Shown one piece after another: positions 27,073-35,863 of a stretch of 64,000 bases of DNA. The stretch comes from JAEMQF01 sp963791595 (GTDB lineage Bacteria > Pseudomonadota > Gammaproteobacteria > Burkholderiales > Burkholderiaceae_C). The DNA lies in contig CAWBTF010000007.1 of assembly GCA_963791595.1 (NCBI GenBank), positions 62,001 through 126,000 of the forward strand. Reading direction: 5' to 3'. Both the position numbers and the translations under genes were made by a program. Each line of letters starts with the position of its first letter. Position 1 is the stretch's first letter. The notes below the pieces were generated by a model, which did no database searches, was not told where the DNA came from, and saw nothing but the letters and a program-made list of their open reading frames with translations.

Positions 27073-28317
27073 ATGGAAGCTGCCCGGCTCAGCCCGCTGC
27101 CCGCGTCGCAACGCATCGCCACGCTCGACATCGTGCGCGGCACGGCTTTGCTCGGCATCCTGATCATGAACATGCCGGGCTTCGGCACCTCATTTTTCAT
27201 CGAGGCCGACGGCTCGCATCTGTGGACGAGCCGGATCGACCAGACCGCCGAGCAGCTGCGCGACATGTTCTTCTCCGGCAAGTTCAACAGCATGTTCAGC
27301 CTGTTGTTCGGCCTGGGATTCACCCTGCAATATGCACGCATGCAGCAGGCCGATCCGCTGCACGCGAGCACGATCTACCTGCGGCGCCTACTGGTGCTGG
27401 GCGCCATCGGCTTGCTGCATGCGAGCCTGTTCTGGACCGGCGATGTGCTGCACATCTACGCCGCGCTCGGGCTGGTGCTGCTGTTCGGGCTGCGCCGCGT
27501 CAGCGACCGCGGGCTGCTCGTGCTGATGGGCTTGTGCCTGCTCTACCCCGCCATCTCCGGCGCCTTGCGCCTGCTCGTCACGACGCCCGAAATCACGGCG
27601 ATGCTGGTGGCCAAGGCGCAGGCCTTCGAGGCGAGCAACAATGCGGCGTACGGCCGGGGCAGTTTCTTCGACGCGGCGCTCGAACACGCGCGCGAGTTTG
27701 CCTACTTCTACGGAACGCCCTGGTCGCTGTGGAGTACCTTGGGGTTCTGGGTGCAGATGGCGCTGACGATGTTGCTCGGCCTGCTCGCCGGGCGCCGGCG
27801 TTGGGTGCAACGCATCTCCGAACTGATGCCTCAGATTCGCCGCTTTCACCTCTGGGCGCTTGTGGTGGGTGTCGCGTGCGGGGCGGTATTCACCGTGATC
27901 TTCGAACTGCAGCGCGCACCGGGCCCAACGCCGCTCAAGTTGCTTGCCGGCGTGGCCTATTGGGTCAGCCGGCTCGCGTTGATGATCTTCTACGTCTTGA
28001 CGATCGTGCGCCTGGCACAGCACCCGGTCTGGGCGAAACGTCTCGAACCCCTCGCCGCGGCCGGGCGCATGCCGCTCACCAACTACCTGATGCAGACGGC
28101 GATCTGCACGACGCTGTTCTACGGCTGGGGATTCCAGCTGTGGGGGAAGGTGGGTCCCGCGGGTGGCCTTGGCTTGGCGTGCCTGATCTTCTTCGCGATC
28201 CAGATTCCCTGGAGTCTGTGGTGGCTGCGCCGCCATGACCAAGGCCCGATCGAACGCCTGTGGAGCCGGCTCACCTATGGCGGCGCCGGCAAGATGGAAC
28301 TGGGGCAGGCGAGGTAG
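27073..28317 (+). CDS. DUF418-family (YeiB-like) membrane protein
   Basis: Multi-pass inner-membrane protein of about 414 aa. The start is RIATLDIVRGTALLGILIMNMPGF, the classical DUF418 N terminus. There are nine or so helices, and the conserved FSGKFNSMFSLLFGLGFTLQ and C-terminal GRMPLTNYLMQTAICTTLFYGWG. The family is widespread; roles are poorly known, with acyltransferase-3-like topology. ATG at 27073 (MEAARLSP) is chosen over 27037 because only the shorter form fits family N termini. It stands alone, with 283 bases before it. Confidence 0.8.
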   Translation: MEAARLSPLPASQRIATLDIVRGTALLGILIMNMPGFGTSFFIEADGSHLWTSRIDQTAEQLRDMFFSGKFNSMFSLLFGLGFTLQYARMQQADPLHASTIYLRRLLVLGAIGLLHASLFWTGDVLHIYAALGLVLLFGLRRVSDRGLLVLMGLCLLYPAISGALRLLVTTPEITAMLVAKAQAFEASNNAAYGRGSFFDAALEHAREFAYFYGTPWSLWSTLGFWVQMALTMLLGLLAGRRRWVQRISELMPQIRRFHLWALVVGVACGAVFTVIFELQRAPGPTPLKLLAGVAYWVSRLALMIFYVLTIVRLAQHPVWAKRLEPLAAAGRMPLTNYLMQTAICTTLFYGWGFQLWGKVGPAGGLGLACLIFFAIQIPWSLWWLRRHDQGPIERLWSRLTYGGAGKMELGQAR

Positions 28318-28381
28318 CCCCGGCAGAGCGACGGCGAGGGTTTTTCAGGGGCGTTGATGTCCGGGTCTGCCTGAGGGCATC

Positions 28382-29950
28382 TCAGATCCAGAGTTCGATG
28401 AGGAAGGGCCCGGGACTGGCCAGTGCCCGCCGGAACGCCGTGGCGAGCGCATCCAGATCGTCGACCCGGCGCGCCTGGACGCCATGCCCCTTCGCCAGCG
28501 CCACCCAGTCGAGCGCCGGCCGGTCGATGTTCAGCATGTCGGTCGCCCGCTGCCCGGGCTGACCCGCGCCGACGCTCGCGAACTCGCCGCGCAGAATCTG
28601 GTACGAGCGATTCGCGAGGATCAGCACCTTCACGTTCAGCCCTTCGCGCGCCATCGTCCAGAGTGCTTGCAGCGTGTACATCGCGCTGCCGTCACCCTCC
28701 AACAGGATCACCGGGCGGCCGGGCGCCGCGAGCGCCGCGCCGGTGGCCGCGGGTGGGCCGAAGCCGATCGATCCGCCCATCAGGTTCAGCCAGTCGTGCG
28801 GCGCTGAGTTTGCGGTGGCGGGGCCGAAGTTGCGCCCGACGGAAATCGATTCATCGACGACGATCGCATCTTCGGGCAACAACGCGCCGAGCACGGTGGC
28901 GATGCCTTCGGCGGTGATCGGGCCGCTCGGCAGCGCTGGGCGTTCCAGCGCCGCGACATGCGCCGGCGCGAGCCGGCGCGCGCCGAGCGCATCGGCCAGC
29001 GCTTCGAGCGCGCCGACGATGTCTTCATCCACCGCGGCGAGCCGTGTCACCGCGCACGCAGCGGGCAGCAGCAGGCTCGGCTTGCCGGGATAGGCGAAGA
29101 AGGCGACCGGCACTTTGGAGCCGACCAGCACCACCTCCTGCAAGTCCTTCAACTTCGCGAGTGCCGCGTCGACGACATACGGAATGCGTTGCGTGCGCAC
29201 CCGGCCGGCGCCGCGTTGCAGGCGCGGCACGTTGTTCTCCAGCAGCAGCGCGCAGCCGGTCTTCGCGGCGATTCGCCCAGCCAGATTCAACGCGGGCTCG
29301 CGCGCGCCGATGCCACCGAGCAGCAACGCCGACGGCTTGCCGCTGCGCACGGCCTTGGCGGCGGCATCGACCGCCTGCGACGCCACCTCGCGCCGCGCAG
29401 CCAGGGGCAGCGCCGGCGCCGGCCCTTGCGCGGGCCCCCACGCGGTGTCGGCAGGAAGAATGAGCGTCGCGATGCGCCCGGGCGCGCTGCGTGCCTGCGC
29501 CACCGCCAACGCGCCGTCGCCCGCCACCGTGGCCGAGCTGCGCGAGGTGTGCACCCAGTGCGACATCGGCCGCGCGATGCCTTCCACGTCCGCGGTGAGC
29601 GGCGCGTCGTGTTCGAGATGATGCGTCGCGTGCTCGCCGACGATGTTGACGATGCCCGAGCCCGCCTTCTTCGCGTTGTGCAGGTTGGCGCAGGCGTTCG
29701 CCAGCCCCGGCCCGAGGTGCAGCAGCGTCGCGGCGGGTTTGTCGGCCATGCGGTAGTAGCCGTCGGCGGCGCCGCTGACCACGCCCTCGAACAGACCGAG
29801 CACGCAGCGCATGCCGGGAACCTGGTCGAGCGCGGCGACGAAGTGCATCTCCGACGTTCCCGGATTCGCGAAACACACTTCGACGCCACTCGCGACGAGG
29901 GTGCGCACCAGGCTCTCGGCGCCGTTCATGGGGGTGGACGAGTCGGTCAT
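28382..29950 (-). CDS. ThDP-dependent acetolactate-synthase-like enzyme
   Basis: 522-aa thiamine diphosphate enzyme of the acetolactate synthase/benzoylformate decarboxylase superfamily. N-terminal pyrimidine domain: VCFANPGTSEMHFVAALD and the catalytic Glu in LGLFEGV. The C-terminal pyrophosphate site is GDGSAMYTLQALW followed by NRSY (the GDG..N motif). It is shorter than biosynthetic IlvB and there is no IlvN partner, so a catabolic carboligase or decarboxylase is more likely. It follows the alkylsulfatase by about 50 bases; in-frame starts at 29998 (1 base after that stop) and 29929 are alternatives and none has a clear ribosome site. Confidence 0.85.
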   Translation of the reverse strand: MTDSSTPMNGAESLVRTLVASGVEVCFANPGTSEMHFVAALDQVPGMRCVLGLFEGVVSGAADGYYRMADKPAATLLHLGPGLANACANLHNAKKAGSGIVNIVGEHATHHLEHDAPLTADVEGIARPMSHWVHTSRSSATVAGDGALAVAQARSAPGRIATLILPADTAWGPAQGPAPALPLAARREVASQAVDAAAKAVRSGKPSALLLGGIGAREPALNLAGRIAAKTGCALLLENNVPRLQRGAGRVRTQRIPYVVDAALAKLKDLQEVVLVGSKVPVAFFAYPGKPSLLLPAACAVTRLAAVDEDIVGALEALADALGARRLAPAHVAALERPALPSGPITAEGIATVLGALLPEDAIVVDESISVGRNFGPATANSAPHDWLNLMGGSIGFGPPAATGAALAAPGRPVILLEGDGSAMYTLQALWTMAREGLNVKVLILANRSYQILRGEFASVGAGQPGQRATDMLNIDRPALDWVALAKGHGVQARRVDDLDALATAFRRALASPGPFLIELWI

Positions 29951-29999
29951 CGGAGTGGGCGCGGGTCGCGCAGTAGAAGGGTCGGTGCGGCCGGCCATG

Positions 30000-32000
30000 T
30001 CAGCGCGCCGGCCGCGGTTCGACGATCGGGAACATTCCCGGGAATGGTTCCAGCATCGCCAGCAGTTCGGCAAGCTTGAGCGGGTTGCCGCCGATCGCGA
30101 TCTGCCCCGATTGCAGCGCTTGCGGGAAGGTGAGCTGTTGCAGCGAGATCTGGTCGAGCGTCGCGCGTGTCAGCGTCAACGTCGCGTCAGCATTGGCGGC
30201 TTGTGCGTCCTCGACATGCGTGACCGCGCTGTTCTCGAGGTTGAGGACGTAGCGCTTGTTGATATCGCTGAAGTGCCAGTTCAGCACAATCGTCTTGCCA
30301 TGCGCCTTGTCGCCGTTCAAGCGGATCGCCAGGTAGTCGAAGAACAGGTCGAGCGGCAGCGCGCGGATCACGTCCGGCGCCGCGGTGTTCAGTGGCGGCA
30401 GCTTCGGCGGCCCGTTGCGCAGCTCCCACGCCCCTTGCAGATAGGCGTTGCGTGCGGTCGCCGATTCGACCTGGTAGCCGAGCTGCTCGTAAGCGTCCGC
30501 GGCGAGCTGGCGCGCCTCGGTGTTCGTGGCGTCGGCGAACACGAGCTGCGACGCGATCTGCGCGACCCAGCGGAACTCGCCTTTTACGAAGTCTTCGCGC
30601 GCCCGCTTCAGCACCGCGTTCGCGCCGCCCATGTACTCGACCGCCTTCTTCGCCGCGGGCACGGGCGGCAGTGCGTCCAGGCTCGCCGGGTTGGCGTCGT
30701 AATAGCCGAGGTAGCGCTGGTAGATCGCCTTGACGTTGTGTTTCAGGTGGCCGTAGAACGCATGCGTTGACCACTCCTGGCTGAGGCTGGGTGGCATGCG
30801 GATCAGTTCCGCGATTTCGCTGCCCACGTAGCCGTGGTTCATCAGGCGCAGCGTCTGGTCGTGAACGAACTTGTAGGTGTCGCGCTGCTTCTTCAGGAAC
30901 GCGGTCACGCGCTCCGTGCCCCAAACGGGCCAGTTGTGCTGCGCGATCAGCACCTCGCTCCTGGCGCCGTAACGTTGCAGCGCGCCGCCGATGTACTTCG
31001 ACCAGGCGAGCGCGTCGCGCACCAACGCACCACGCATCGGCAGCAGGTTGTGCATGTTCTGGCTCGTGATCTCCGTCATGTTCAGCACCTTGAACTGCGG
31101 GTAGTACATGATCAGCTCGGCAGGCGCTTCGGCGCCGGGCGTCAGCTCGAACACGATGTCCACGCCGTCGATGCGGTGCGTCTCGGTCGGCTTCTCGATC
31201 AGTTGAGTCGGTGCGATCAGGCTCAAGGTGCCCGAACTCACCGTCTTGCCCAGGCCGCCGTCGACCTGACCGCGCTCGCCGCGCGCGAGCAGCGGGCCGA
31301 ACTGATACAGCGCGCGGCGCGACATCGCGTTACCGGCGATCACGTTCTCGCCGACCGCCTCTTCCATGAAGCCCACCGGCGCGATCACCTTCGCGCGGCC
31401 GGCGGCCACGTCCTCACCACTCAGCACGCCGCGCACGCCGCCCCAGTGGTCGACATGGCTGTGCGAGTAGATCACCGCGACGACGGGTTTACGCGGCCGG
31501 TGCTTGAAGTAGAGCTCGATCGCCGCGCTGGCCGCTTCCACCGTGATCAGCGGGTCGATCACGATGAGGCCGGTGTCGCCCTCGATCACGGTCATGTTCG
31601 AGATGTCGAAGCCGCGCAGCTGGTAGATGCGATCGGTCACCTTGAACAAGCCGTTGGCCATGTTCGCGCGCGCGTGGCGCCACAGGCCCGGGTGCACCGT
31701 GTCGGGCGCGTCTTCTTTCGCGAGGAACTCGTAGCCCTTCAGCGTCCACGCGGGCCGGCCGTCGGGGCGGGCGATCACCTTGTCGTCAAGCGCCTCGATC
31801 AGGCCGCGCTTCGCGTCGTCGAACGACTGCTTGTCCGCCAGCGGCAACTCGGCGAGCAGCGCGCGGTTCGCGGCGCGTGTCGCGCCGGTGGCGTCTTTCG
31901 GCGCGGCTGGGGCGGCTGGCGCCTGGGCAGCGGCGCCGCCGTAGCTCGCGGCGAGGAACGCGAGCAGCAGGCCAGGGATCAGTGAAGGCAATGCACGCAT
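30000..32000 (-). CDS. Alkyl sulfatase (SdsA1/BDS1-like, metallo-beta-lactamase fold)
   Basis: 666-aa exported hydrolase of linear alkyl sulfates such as dodecyl sulfate. Signal peptide to about residue 25 (GLLLAFLAASYGGAAAQA). The binuclear zinc motif is SHSHVDHWGG (His180, His182, Asp184, His185). The N-terminal QLRGFDISNMTVIEGDTGL and the central TEITSQNMHNLLPMRGA are typical of the family. The region from about 400 is the dimerisation domain and the last 130 residues a sterol-carrier-like fold. ATG at 32000 follows GGAGACG. It is upstream of the ThDP enzyme on the same strand. Cleavage releases sulfate and an alcohol. Confidence 0.93.
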   Translation of the reverse strand: MRALPSLIPGLLLAFLAASYGGAAAQAPAAPAAPKDATGATRAANRALLAELPLADKQSFDDAKRGLIEALDDKVIARPDGRPAWTLKGYEFLAKEDAPDTVHPGLWRHARANMANGLFKVTDRIYQLRGFDISNMTVIEGDTGLIVIDPLITVEAASAAIELYFKHRPRKPVVAVIYSHSHVDHWGGVRGVLSGEDVAAGRAKVIAPVGFMEEAVGENVIAGNAMSRRALYQFGPLLARGERGQVDGGLGKTVSSGTLSLIAPTQLIEKPTETHRIDGVDIVFELTPGAEAPAELIMYYPQFKVLNMTEITSQNMHNLLPMRGALVRDALAWSKYIGGALQRYGARSEVLIAQHNWPVWGTERVTAFLKKQRDTYKFVHDQTLRLMNHGYVGSEIAELIRMPPSLSQEWSTHAFYGHLKHNVKAIYQRYLGYYDANPASLDALPPVPAAKKAVEYMGGANAVLKRAREDFVKGEFRWVAQIASQLVFADATNTEARQLAADAYEQLGYQVESATARNAYLQGAWELRNGPPKLPPLNTAAPDVIRALPLDLFFDYLAIRLNGDKAHGKTIVLNWHFSDINKRYVLNLENSAVTHVEDAQAANADATLTLTRATLDQISLQQLTFPQALQSGQIAIGGNPLKLAELLAMLEPFPGMFPIVEPRPAR

Positions 32001-32115
32001 GTTCGTCTCCGCCTGTGTTCTTGGTTTAAAAGTCTGGAGTGTAGGCAGGCGCGCCGCACCGCTGGCTACACTGCCGGCGTCGCAAGAGCACGGCGCACCA
32101 CGCAAGGAGGTCGCG

Positions 32116-32502
32116 ATGGTCATCCGGGTCGTTCGGTTGGGCAGCCCGAGAGCCGAAAACGAAGGCACGCGCCTGGGCACGGTGCGGCGCCCGCCACGCG
32201 GCGTGCCGAAGGCCGAATTCGCTTCGCGCGACTGGTACGACGTGTGGTTTCCCAACCTGGCGCCGACGCTGGAGACGATGAAGCTCGGCCAAGCCGCCGC
32301 CACGCCGGCGCAGTGGGCGGCGTTCAAGAAGAAGTACCGATCGGAAATGGCCAAGCCCGAGGCTGTGCATGCGATCGATCTGCTCGCCGCGCTGTCGCAT
32401 CGGGCCGATTTCTCGGTGGGCTGCTATTGCGAAGACGAACGACACTGCCACCGTTCGGTGCTGAGGGAACTTCTTGCCGAGCGCGGAGCAGCGATTCGAT
32501 AG
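32116..32502 (+). CDS. DUF488 family protein
   Basis: 128 aa. Family landmarks are SRDWYDVWFPNLAP, a Lys-rich helix with FKKKYRSEM, and the C-terminal GCYCEDERHCHRSVL, in which cysteines and histidines are conserved. Function is unknown. ATG at 32116 follows AAGGAGG at a good distance. It is divergent from the alkyl sulfatase, 115 bases apart, so that space should hold both promoters. Confidence 0.85.
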   Translation: MVIRVVRLGSPRAENEGTRLGTVRRPPRGVPKAEFASRDWYDVWFPNLAPTLETMKLGQAAATPAQWAAFKKKYRSEMAKPEAVHAIDLLAALSHRADFSVGCYCEDERHCHRSVLRELLAERGAAIR

Positions 32503-32596
32503 GCCAGGCTTGGCTGCGCGCGAAATCTCGGCGCGCACCGAGCGGGCGCAGTCCCGCGGATTCAAGGAAACACGTCAATCAAATACGGGGGATGCG

Positions 32597-33010
32597 ATGG
32601 ACCCAGTCGTTCACTTCGAAATGCCGTACGACGACGCGGCGCGCATGAGCCAGTTCTACTCACAGGCGTTCGGCTGGCAGACGCAGGCATTGGGTGCGCA
32701 GATGGGCCACTACGTGCTGGCGGCGACCACCGAGAGTGGCGCGGCCGGCCCGCTGCGCCCCGGCGCAATCAACGGCGGGTTCTTCGCACGCAAGCCCGAC
32801 TGGCCGGCGCAACACCCTGGCGTCGTGATCGCCGTCGACGACGTGCAGGACGCGATGCAAAGGGTGCGCCAGGCCGGCGGCAGCGTGCTCGGCGAGCCGA
32901 TGGAAATACCGGGCGTCGGCCAGTACGTCTCGTTCATCGACACCGAAGGCAACCGCGTCAGTCTGCTTCAGCCTTTGCCGCGCAACCCGCCCTCGGCCAA
33001 GGCCGGATAG
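32597..33010 (+). CDS. VOC-family protein
   Basis: 137 aa VOC domain: MDPVVHFEMPYDDAARMSQF, FYSQAFGWQTQ, then VIAVDDVQDAMQRVRQAGG and GQYVSFIDTEGNRVSLLQP. It resembles bacterial proteins annotated glyoxalase/bleomycin resistance of the short single-domain type, acting as dimers. The reaction is not known. The ATG at 32597 is chosen because the reading continues from the family start. It stands between the DUF488 gene and the convergent alpha/beta hydrolase. Confidence 0.82.
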   Translation: MDPVVHFEMPYDDAARMSQFYSQAFGWQTQALGAQMGHYVLAATTESGAAGPLRPGAINGGFFARKPDWPAQHPGVVIAVDDVQDAMQRVRQAGGSVLGEPMEIPGVGQYVSFIDTEGNRVSLLQPLPRNPPSAKAG

Positions 33011-33034
33011 CGCGCCGGCGCCAAATCGATAGAC

Positions 33035-34144
33035 TCAAACGAGCAGCGCCGCCAGACCGCAGCACAGGCCGAGAAGAAACGCGCCAACGACCGGCAGTGT
33101 CGGGCGCCAGCGCTGCCATGGGATGTTGACGGCGCCGTCGATCGCGCCGGGCCAGCGCAGCGGTGGTGCCGCCGCAGTGGCACCTGCCGGCTCGTCGCCG
33201 CGTTCAGCTGTCGCAGCGTGCGCCACCCTGCCGGCACGCGCATCGGCGGCAGCAAAGCCATCACGCACGAAGCGGCCGATGCGCTGCGTGGCATCCGCCG
33301 CCTCGGGCAGGAAGTGAAACAGCGGAAACACATGCGGCATGTCGTGCCACACCTCGAGCGTTGCGCTCGGGCACTTCGAGGCAAAGCGCACCGCGTCGTC
33401 GAGCAGCAGCTCGGTGCTGCCCACCAGCACCAGGATCGGCGGCAGGCCTCGCAAGTCGCCATGCAGCGGCGACACATGCGGGTGCGTGCGCAGGTTCGCA
33501 TCGCGCAGGTACAGCGGCATCAGCGCATGAAACAGGCTCGGCGCGAACATGGCGTCATGGCCGTCGTTGCGCCGCAATGAATCGCCGCTGAGCGTGCCGT
33601 CGGTCGCGGGCGACAAGACCACGGCGCAGGCAGGCAGTGCCAAGCCTTCGTCGCGCGCGCGCAGCATCATGCCCAGCGCGAGGTTGCCACCGGCCGAATC
33701 GCCGGCCAGGGCGATGTCCGTGGCGGCGAAGCCGTTGGCCAGCAGATAACGGTAGGCCGCCATGCAGTCGTCCAGCGCCACCGGACACGGGTGCTCGGGC
33801 GCGAGGCGGTAGCTCGGCATCAGTGTGCGGGCGCGTGCCTGGGCGCCGATGCGCGCGACCAATGCGCCGTGAATGCGAGGCGTCTCGACGATGAAGCCGC
33901 CGCCGTGCAGGTAGAGCACGACGCGGTCCTTGCGCGCTCCCTTGGCATCGATCCAGGTCGCCTTCACGTCGCCGATCGCGATTTCACTGCTGCGCGCCGC
34001 CGGCCGCTGGCTCGAAAACGTGTTGTCGGCACGCGCCGCCCACTTGCGCACCTCGCGGTAGTCGGGGTTCGCGGCGAGGTGGTCGCGCGCCATGCGCAGC
34101 GTCGGGCGCAGCGCCTGGCGCGTCAGAAAGTCGGGGAGTTGCAT
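33035..34144 (-). CDS. Alpha/beta hydrolase, hormone-sensitive-lipase family
   Basis: 369-aa esterase or lipase of HSL family IV. The oxyanion motif is LHGGGF, the nucleophile elbow GDSAGG, and the acid/base residues appear near ILVLVGSTELLLDDA and the His in MPHVFPLFHF. A hydrophobic C-terminal helix (PVVGAFLLGLCCGLAALLV) suggests membrane anchoring, unusual for soluble HSL enzymes. ATG at 34144 (MQLPDFLTRQAL) is the family-like start. It lies downstream of a strong hairpin (34226-34253) that separates it from the next gene. Confidence 0.85.
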   Translation of the reverse strand: MQLPDFLTRQALRPTLRMARDHLAANPDYREVRKWAARADNTFSSQRPAARSSEIAIGDVKATWIDAKGARKDRVVLYLHGGGFIVETPRIHGALVARIGAQARARTLMPSYRLAPEHPCPVALDDCMAAYRYLLANGFAATDIALAGDSAGGNLALGMMLRARDEGLALPACAVVLSPATDGTLSGDSLRRNDGHDAMFAPSLFHALMPLYLRDANLRTHPHVSPLHGDLRGLPPILVLVGSTELLLDDAVRFASKCPSATLEVWHDMPHVFPLFHFLPEAADATQRIGRFVRDGFAAADARAGRVAHAATAERGDEPAGATAAAPPLRWPGAIDGAVNIPWQRWRPTLPVVGAFLLGLCCGLAALLV

Positions 34145-34225
34145 CGAGACATTTTGTGCCCGCGCCGTGGGTCCGCGAAGCGGGCTGGCACCCCGTGGTG
34201 GCCCGCTGGATTCACAAACGCCAGA

Positions 34226-34253
34226 TGGGGGTTCGACGCGAATCGAACCCCCA
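34226..34253. terminator. Perfect hairpin between two leftward genes
   Basis: TGGGGGTTCGA (34226-34236) pairs exactly with TCGAACCCCCA (34243-34253), loop CGCGAA: an 11-bp stem. It lies 45 bases beyond the stop at 34298. There is no U-tract on the leftward transcript, so it is not a classical intrinsic terminator. It may block RNA decay or aid Rho-linked ending. Confidence 0.5.
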
Positions 34254-34297
34254 ACGTCAAACGCATGCGCGCTCTGCGCAAGCGCAATCGGCCTGGG

Positions 34298-34882
34298 TCA
34301 GACCGCAGCGCGCTTGGCCACACGCTTGGCCGCGGACTTCACCGCCGCCTTCGCCTTGCGCGCAGCAGGTGCAGCGCGGCGCTTCGCATCGAACGCAGCC
34401 TTGCGCGCGCCGGTGCGCACCGGCCGGGCGCCGGCGGCATCGGCCAGCGCGTTCGCGCCTTGGGCGAGCTTCTTTGCAACCGCGAGGGCGACCTTTGCAC
34501 CCGGCAGCGCCACGCGCGCGGCGGTTTGCAGGCCGCTGGCGAGGGCTGCGTTGTCGATGCCTGCGGCGAACGCGGCGACCTTCGAGACTTGCGCGGCCGC
34601 CGTGGCGGAACCGAAGTCGATGGCCTGCCCGGTGCGCAGGGCCACCTGCTCGACGCCCTGATGGATGACGTCACTGACCTTGCCGCGAACTTGATTCACG
34701 CGCTCGGTGGCGCGCGGAGCGAACTTGGCGGTGCGCGGATAGACGCGGTTCTGCAGCGCGCCGTTGACGGCGCCCAGCAAGCGCTCGCCGCCGAGTCGAT
34801 AAGCCACGACGCCGCGGCTCGCGGCATGGCGATAGATTTCAAGGGTCTCGAGCGCGACGCTGCTCAGGGTTTGGGTGTTCAT
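34298..34882 (-). CDS. Hypothetical protein with basic histone-like tail
   Basis: 194 aa. Residues 1-150 are helical and phasin-like in composition, with no Cys or Trp (ALETLEIYRHAASRGVVAYR, ERVNQVRGKVSDVIHQG). The last 45 are Lys/Arg/Ala repeats (KAKAAVKSAAKRVAKRAAV). A basic tail of this kind binds DNA, RNA or acidic surfaces; with a phasin-like body it could tether polyhydroxyalkanoate granules to the nucleoid, but this is speculation. ATG at 34882 has a weak upstream site. It is the third lysine/alanine-rich product in the window. Confidence 0.6.
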   Translation of the reverse strand: MNTQTLSSVALETLEIYRHAASRGVVAYRLGGERLLGAVNGALQNRVYPRTAKFAPRATERVNQVRGKVSDVIHQGVEQVALRTGQAIDFGSATAAAQVSKVAAFAAGIDNAALASGLQTAARVALPGAKVALAVAKKLAQGANALADAAGARPVRTGARKAAFDAKRRAAPAARKAKAAVKSAAKRVAKRAAV

Positions 34883-35119
34883 GGTGCGAAGGGTCCTTGG
34901 GTTGGAGTGGCGATGTCGAATCGCAGGCCGCGAGTATCGGCAGCGCCGCGTAGAGAGCGATACCCAAAATGCCCCTGATTCCTAGAGGATGCACTCCAAC
35001 GTGGCGTTCGGCGCCGGCGGCGAGCTGGCTTTGTCTGGCGATCCGCCGAGCCGGTTGGCGATGCGATCCCCAGGAAGGCCCCAGAGGCACGCGGCCGCAT
35101 CCGCGGCTATGCTGTGCCC

Positions 35120-35803
35120 ATGAACCTGATCGACCTGCAAGGCCGGCGTGTCCTGATCACGCAATGTGGCGACTTCATGGGCCCGGCGCTGCAACGCGTG
35201 TTCGGCGAACTCGGCGCGAGCGTGATCGCCGACCCGCGTGCCCTTGGCGACGATGCGACGATGGCGCAGCGCGTCGTGGAGCAGGCGGGCAGCATCGACG
35301 TGCTGATCGCGCAGCCGGCGCTGCCCGCGCCGACGTCCGCGGTGGCCGACGTCACCGACGACGAATGGCGCCGCAGCTTCGCGCACCTCGTCGACCCATT
35401 GCCGCGCCTGCTGCGTGCGGTGCTCCCGCAGTGGCGCGCGCGCGGCCGCGGCGCAATGGTCGTGATGGGCAGCGCCGCCGGGCTGCGCGGCATGAAGCGC
35501 AACTCGACCTACGCCGCGGCACGCGGTGCGCAGCTGGCCTGGGTGCGCGCCGCAGGCCTGGAAATCGCGCGCGAGGGCATTCAACTGAATGCGATCGCGC
35601 AGAACTTCGTCGACAACCCGATGTACTTCGGGCCCGAAGTCCAGGCCAATCCGGCGTTTCAGGAGCGGCTCAGGCGCGAGGTGCCGCTCGGCCGGCTGGT
35701 CTCGGGCGACGAAGACGCGCTGTTCGCCGCGTACCTGTCGAGCGACGCCGCGGCGTGCTTCGTCGGCCAGGTGTTTCCGGTGTGCGGCGGATGGGTGGCG
35801 TAG
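35120..35803 (+). CDS. Atypical short-chain dehydrogenase (YxxxR)
   Basis: 227-aa SDR fold. The cofactor segment is RRVLITQCGDFMGPAL, where TGxxxGxG is expected, so the glycine motif is degenerate. The active-site segment reads STYAAARGAQLAW with Tyr kept but Lys replaced by Arg. The C-terminal part (GREGIQLNAIAQNFV..NPMYFGPE, FPVCGGW) is SDR-like. It is probably a divergent-type member, similar to bacterial short-chain proteins seen beside haloalcohol-type enzymes. ATG at 35120 is taken; the GTG at 35114 adds two residues. Catalysis is uncertain. Confidence 0.75.
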   Translation: MNLIDLQGRRVLITQCGDFMGPALQRVFGELGASVIADPRALGDDATMAQRVVEQAGSIDVLIAQPALPAPTSAVADVTDDEWRRSFAHLVDPLPRLLRAVLPQWRARGRGAMVVMGSAAGLRGMKRNSTYAAARGAQLAWVRAAGLEIAREGIQLNAIAQNFVDNPMYFGPEVQANPAFQERLRREVPLGRLVSGDEDALFAAYLSSDAAACFVGQVFPVCGGWVA

Positions 35804-35863
35804 CCCAGCTCGCAGAACAGATCGGATCAGAGCGACATGCAGCGGATGCCAAGGAGGCCCTTG

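Noticed and set aside
34226..34253. Possible tRNA T-arm (GGTTCGA..TCGAACC)
   Set aside because: The stem is 11 bp with a 6-base loop and no acceptor, D or anticodon arms are found on either side, so it is a hairpin.
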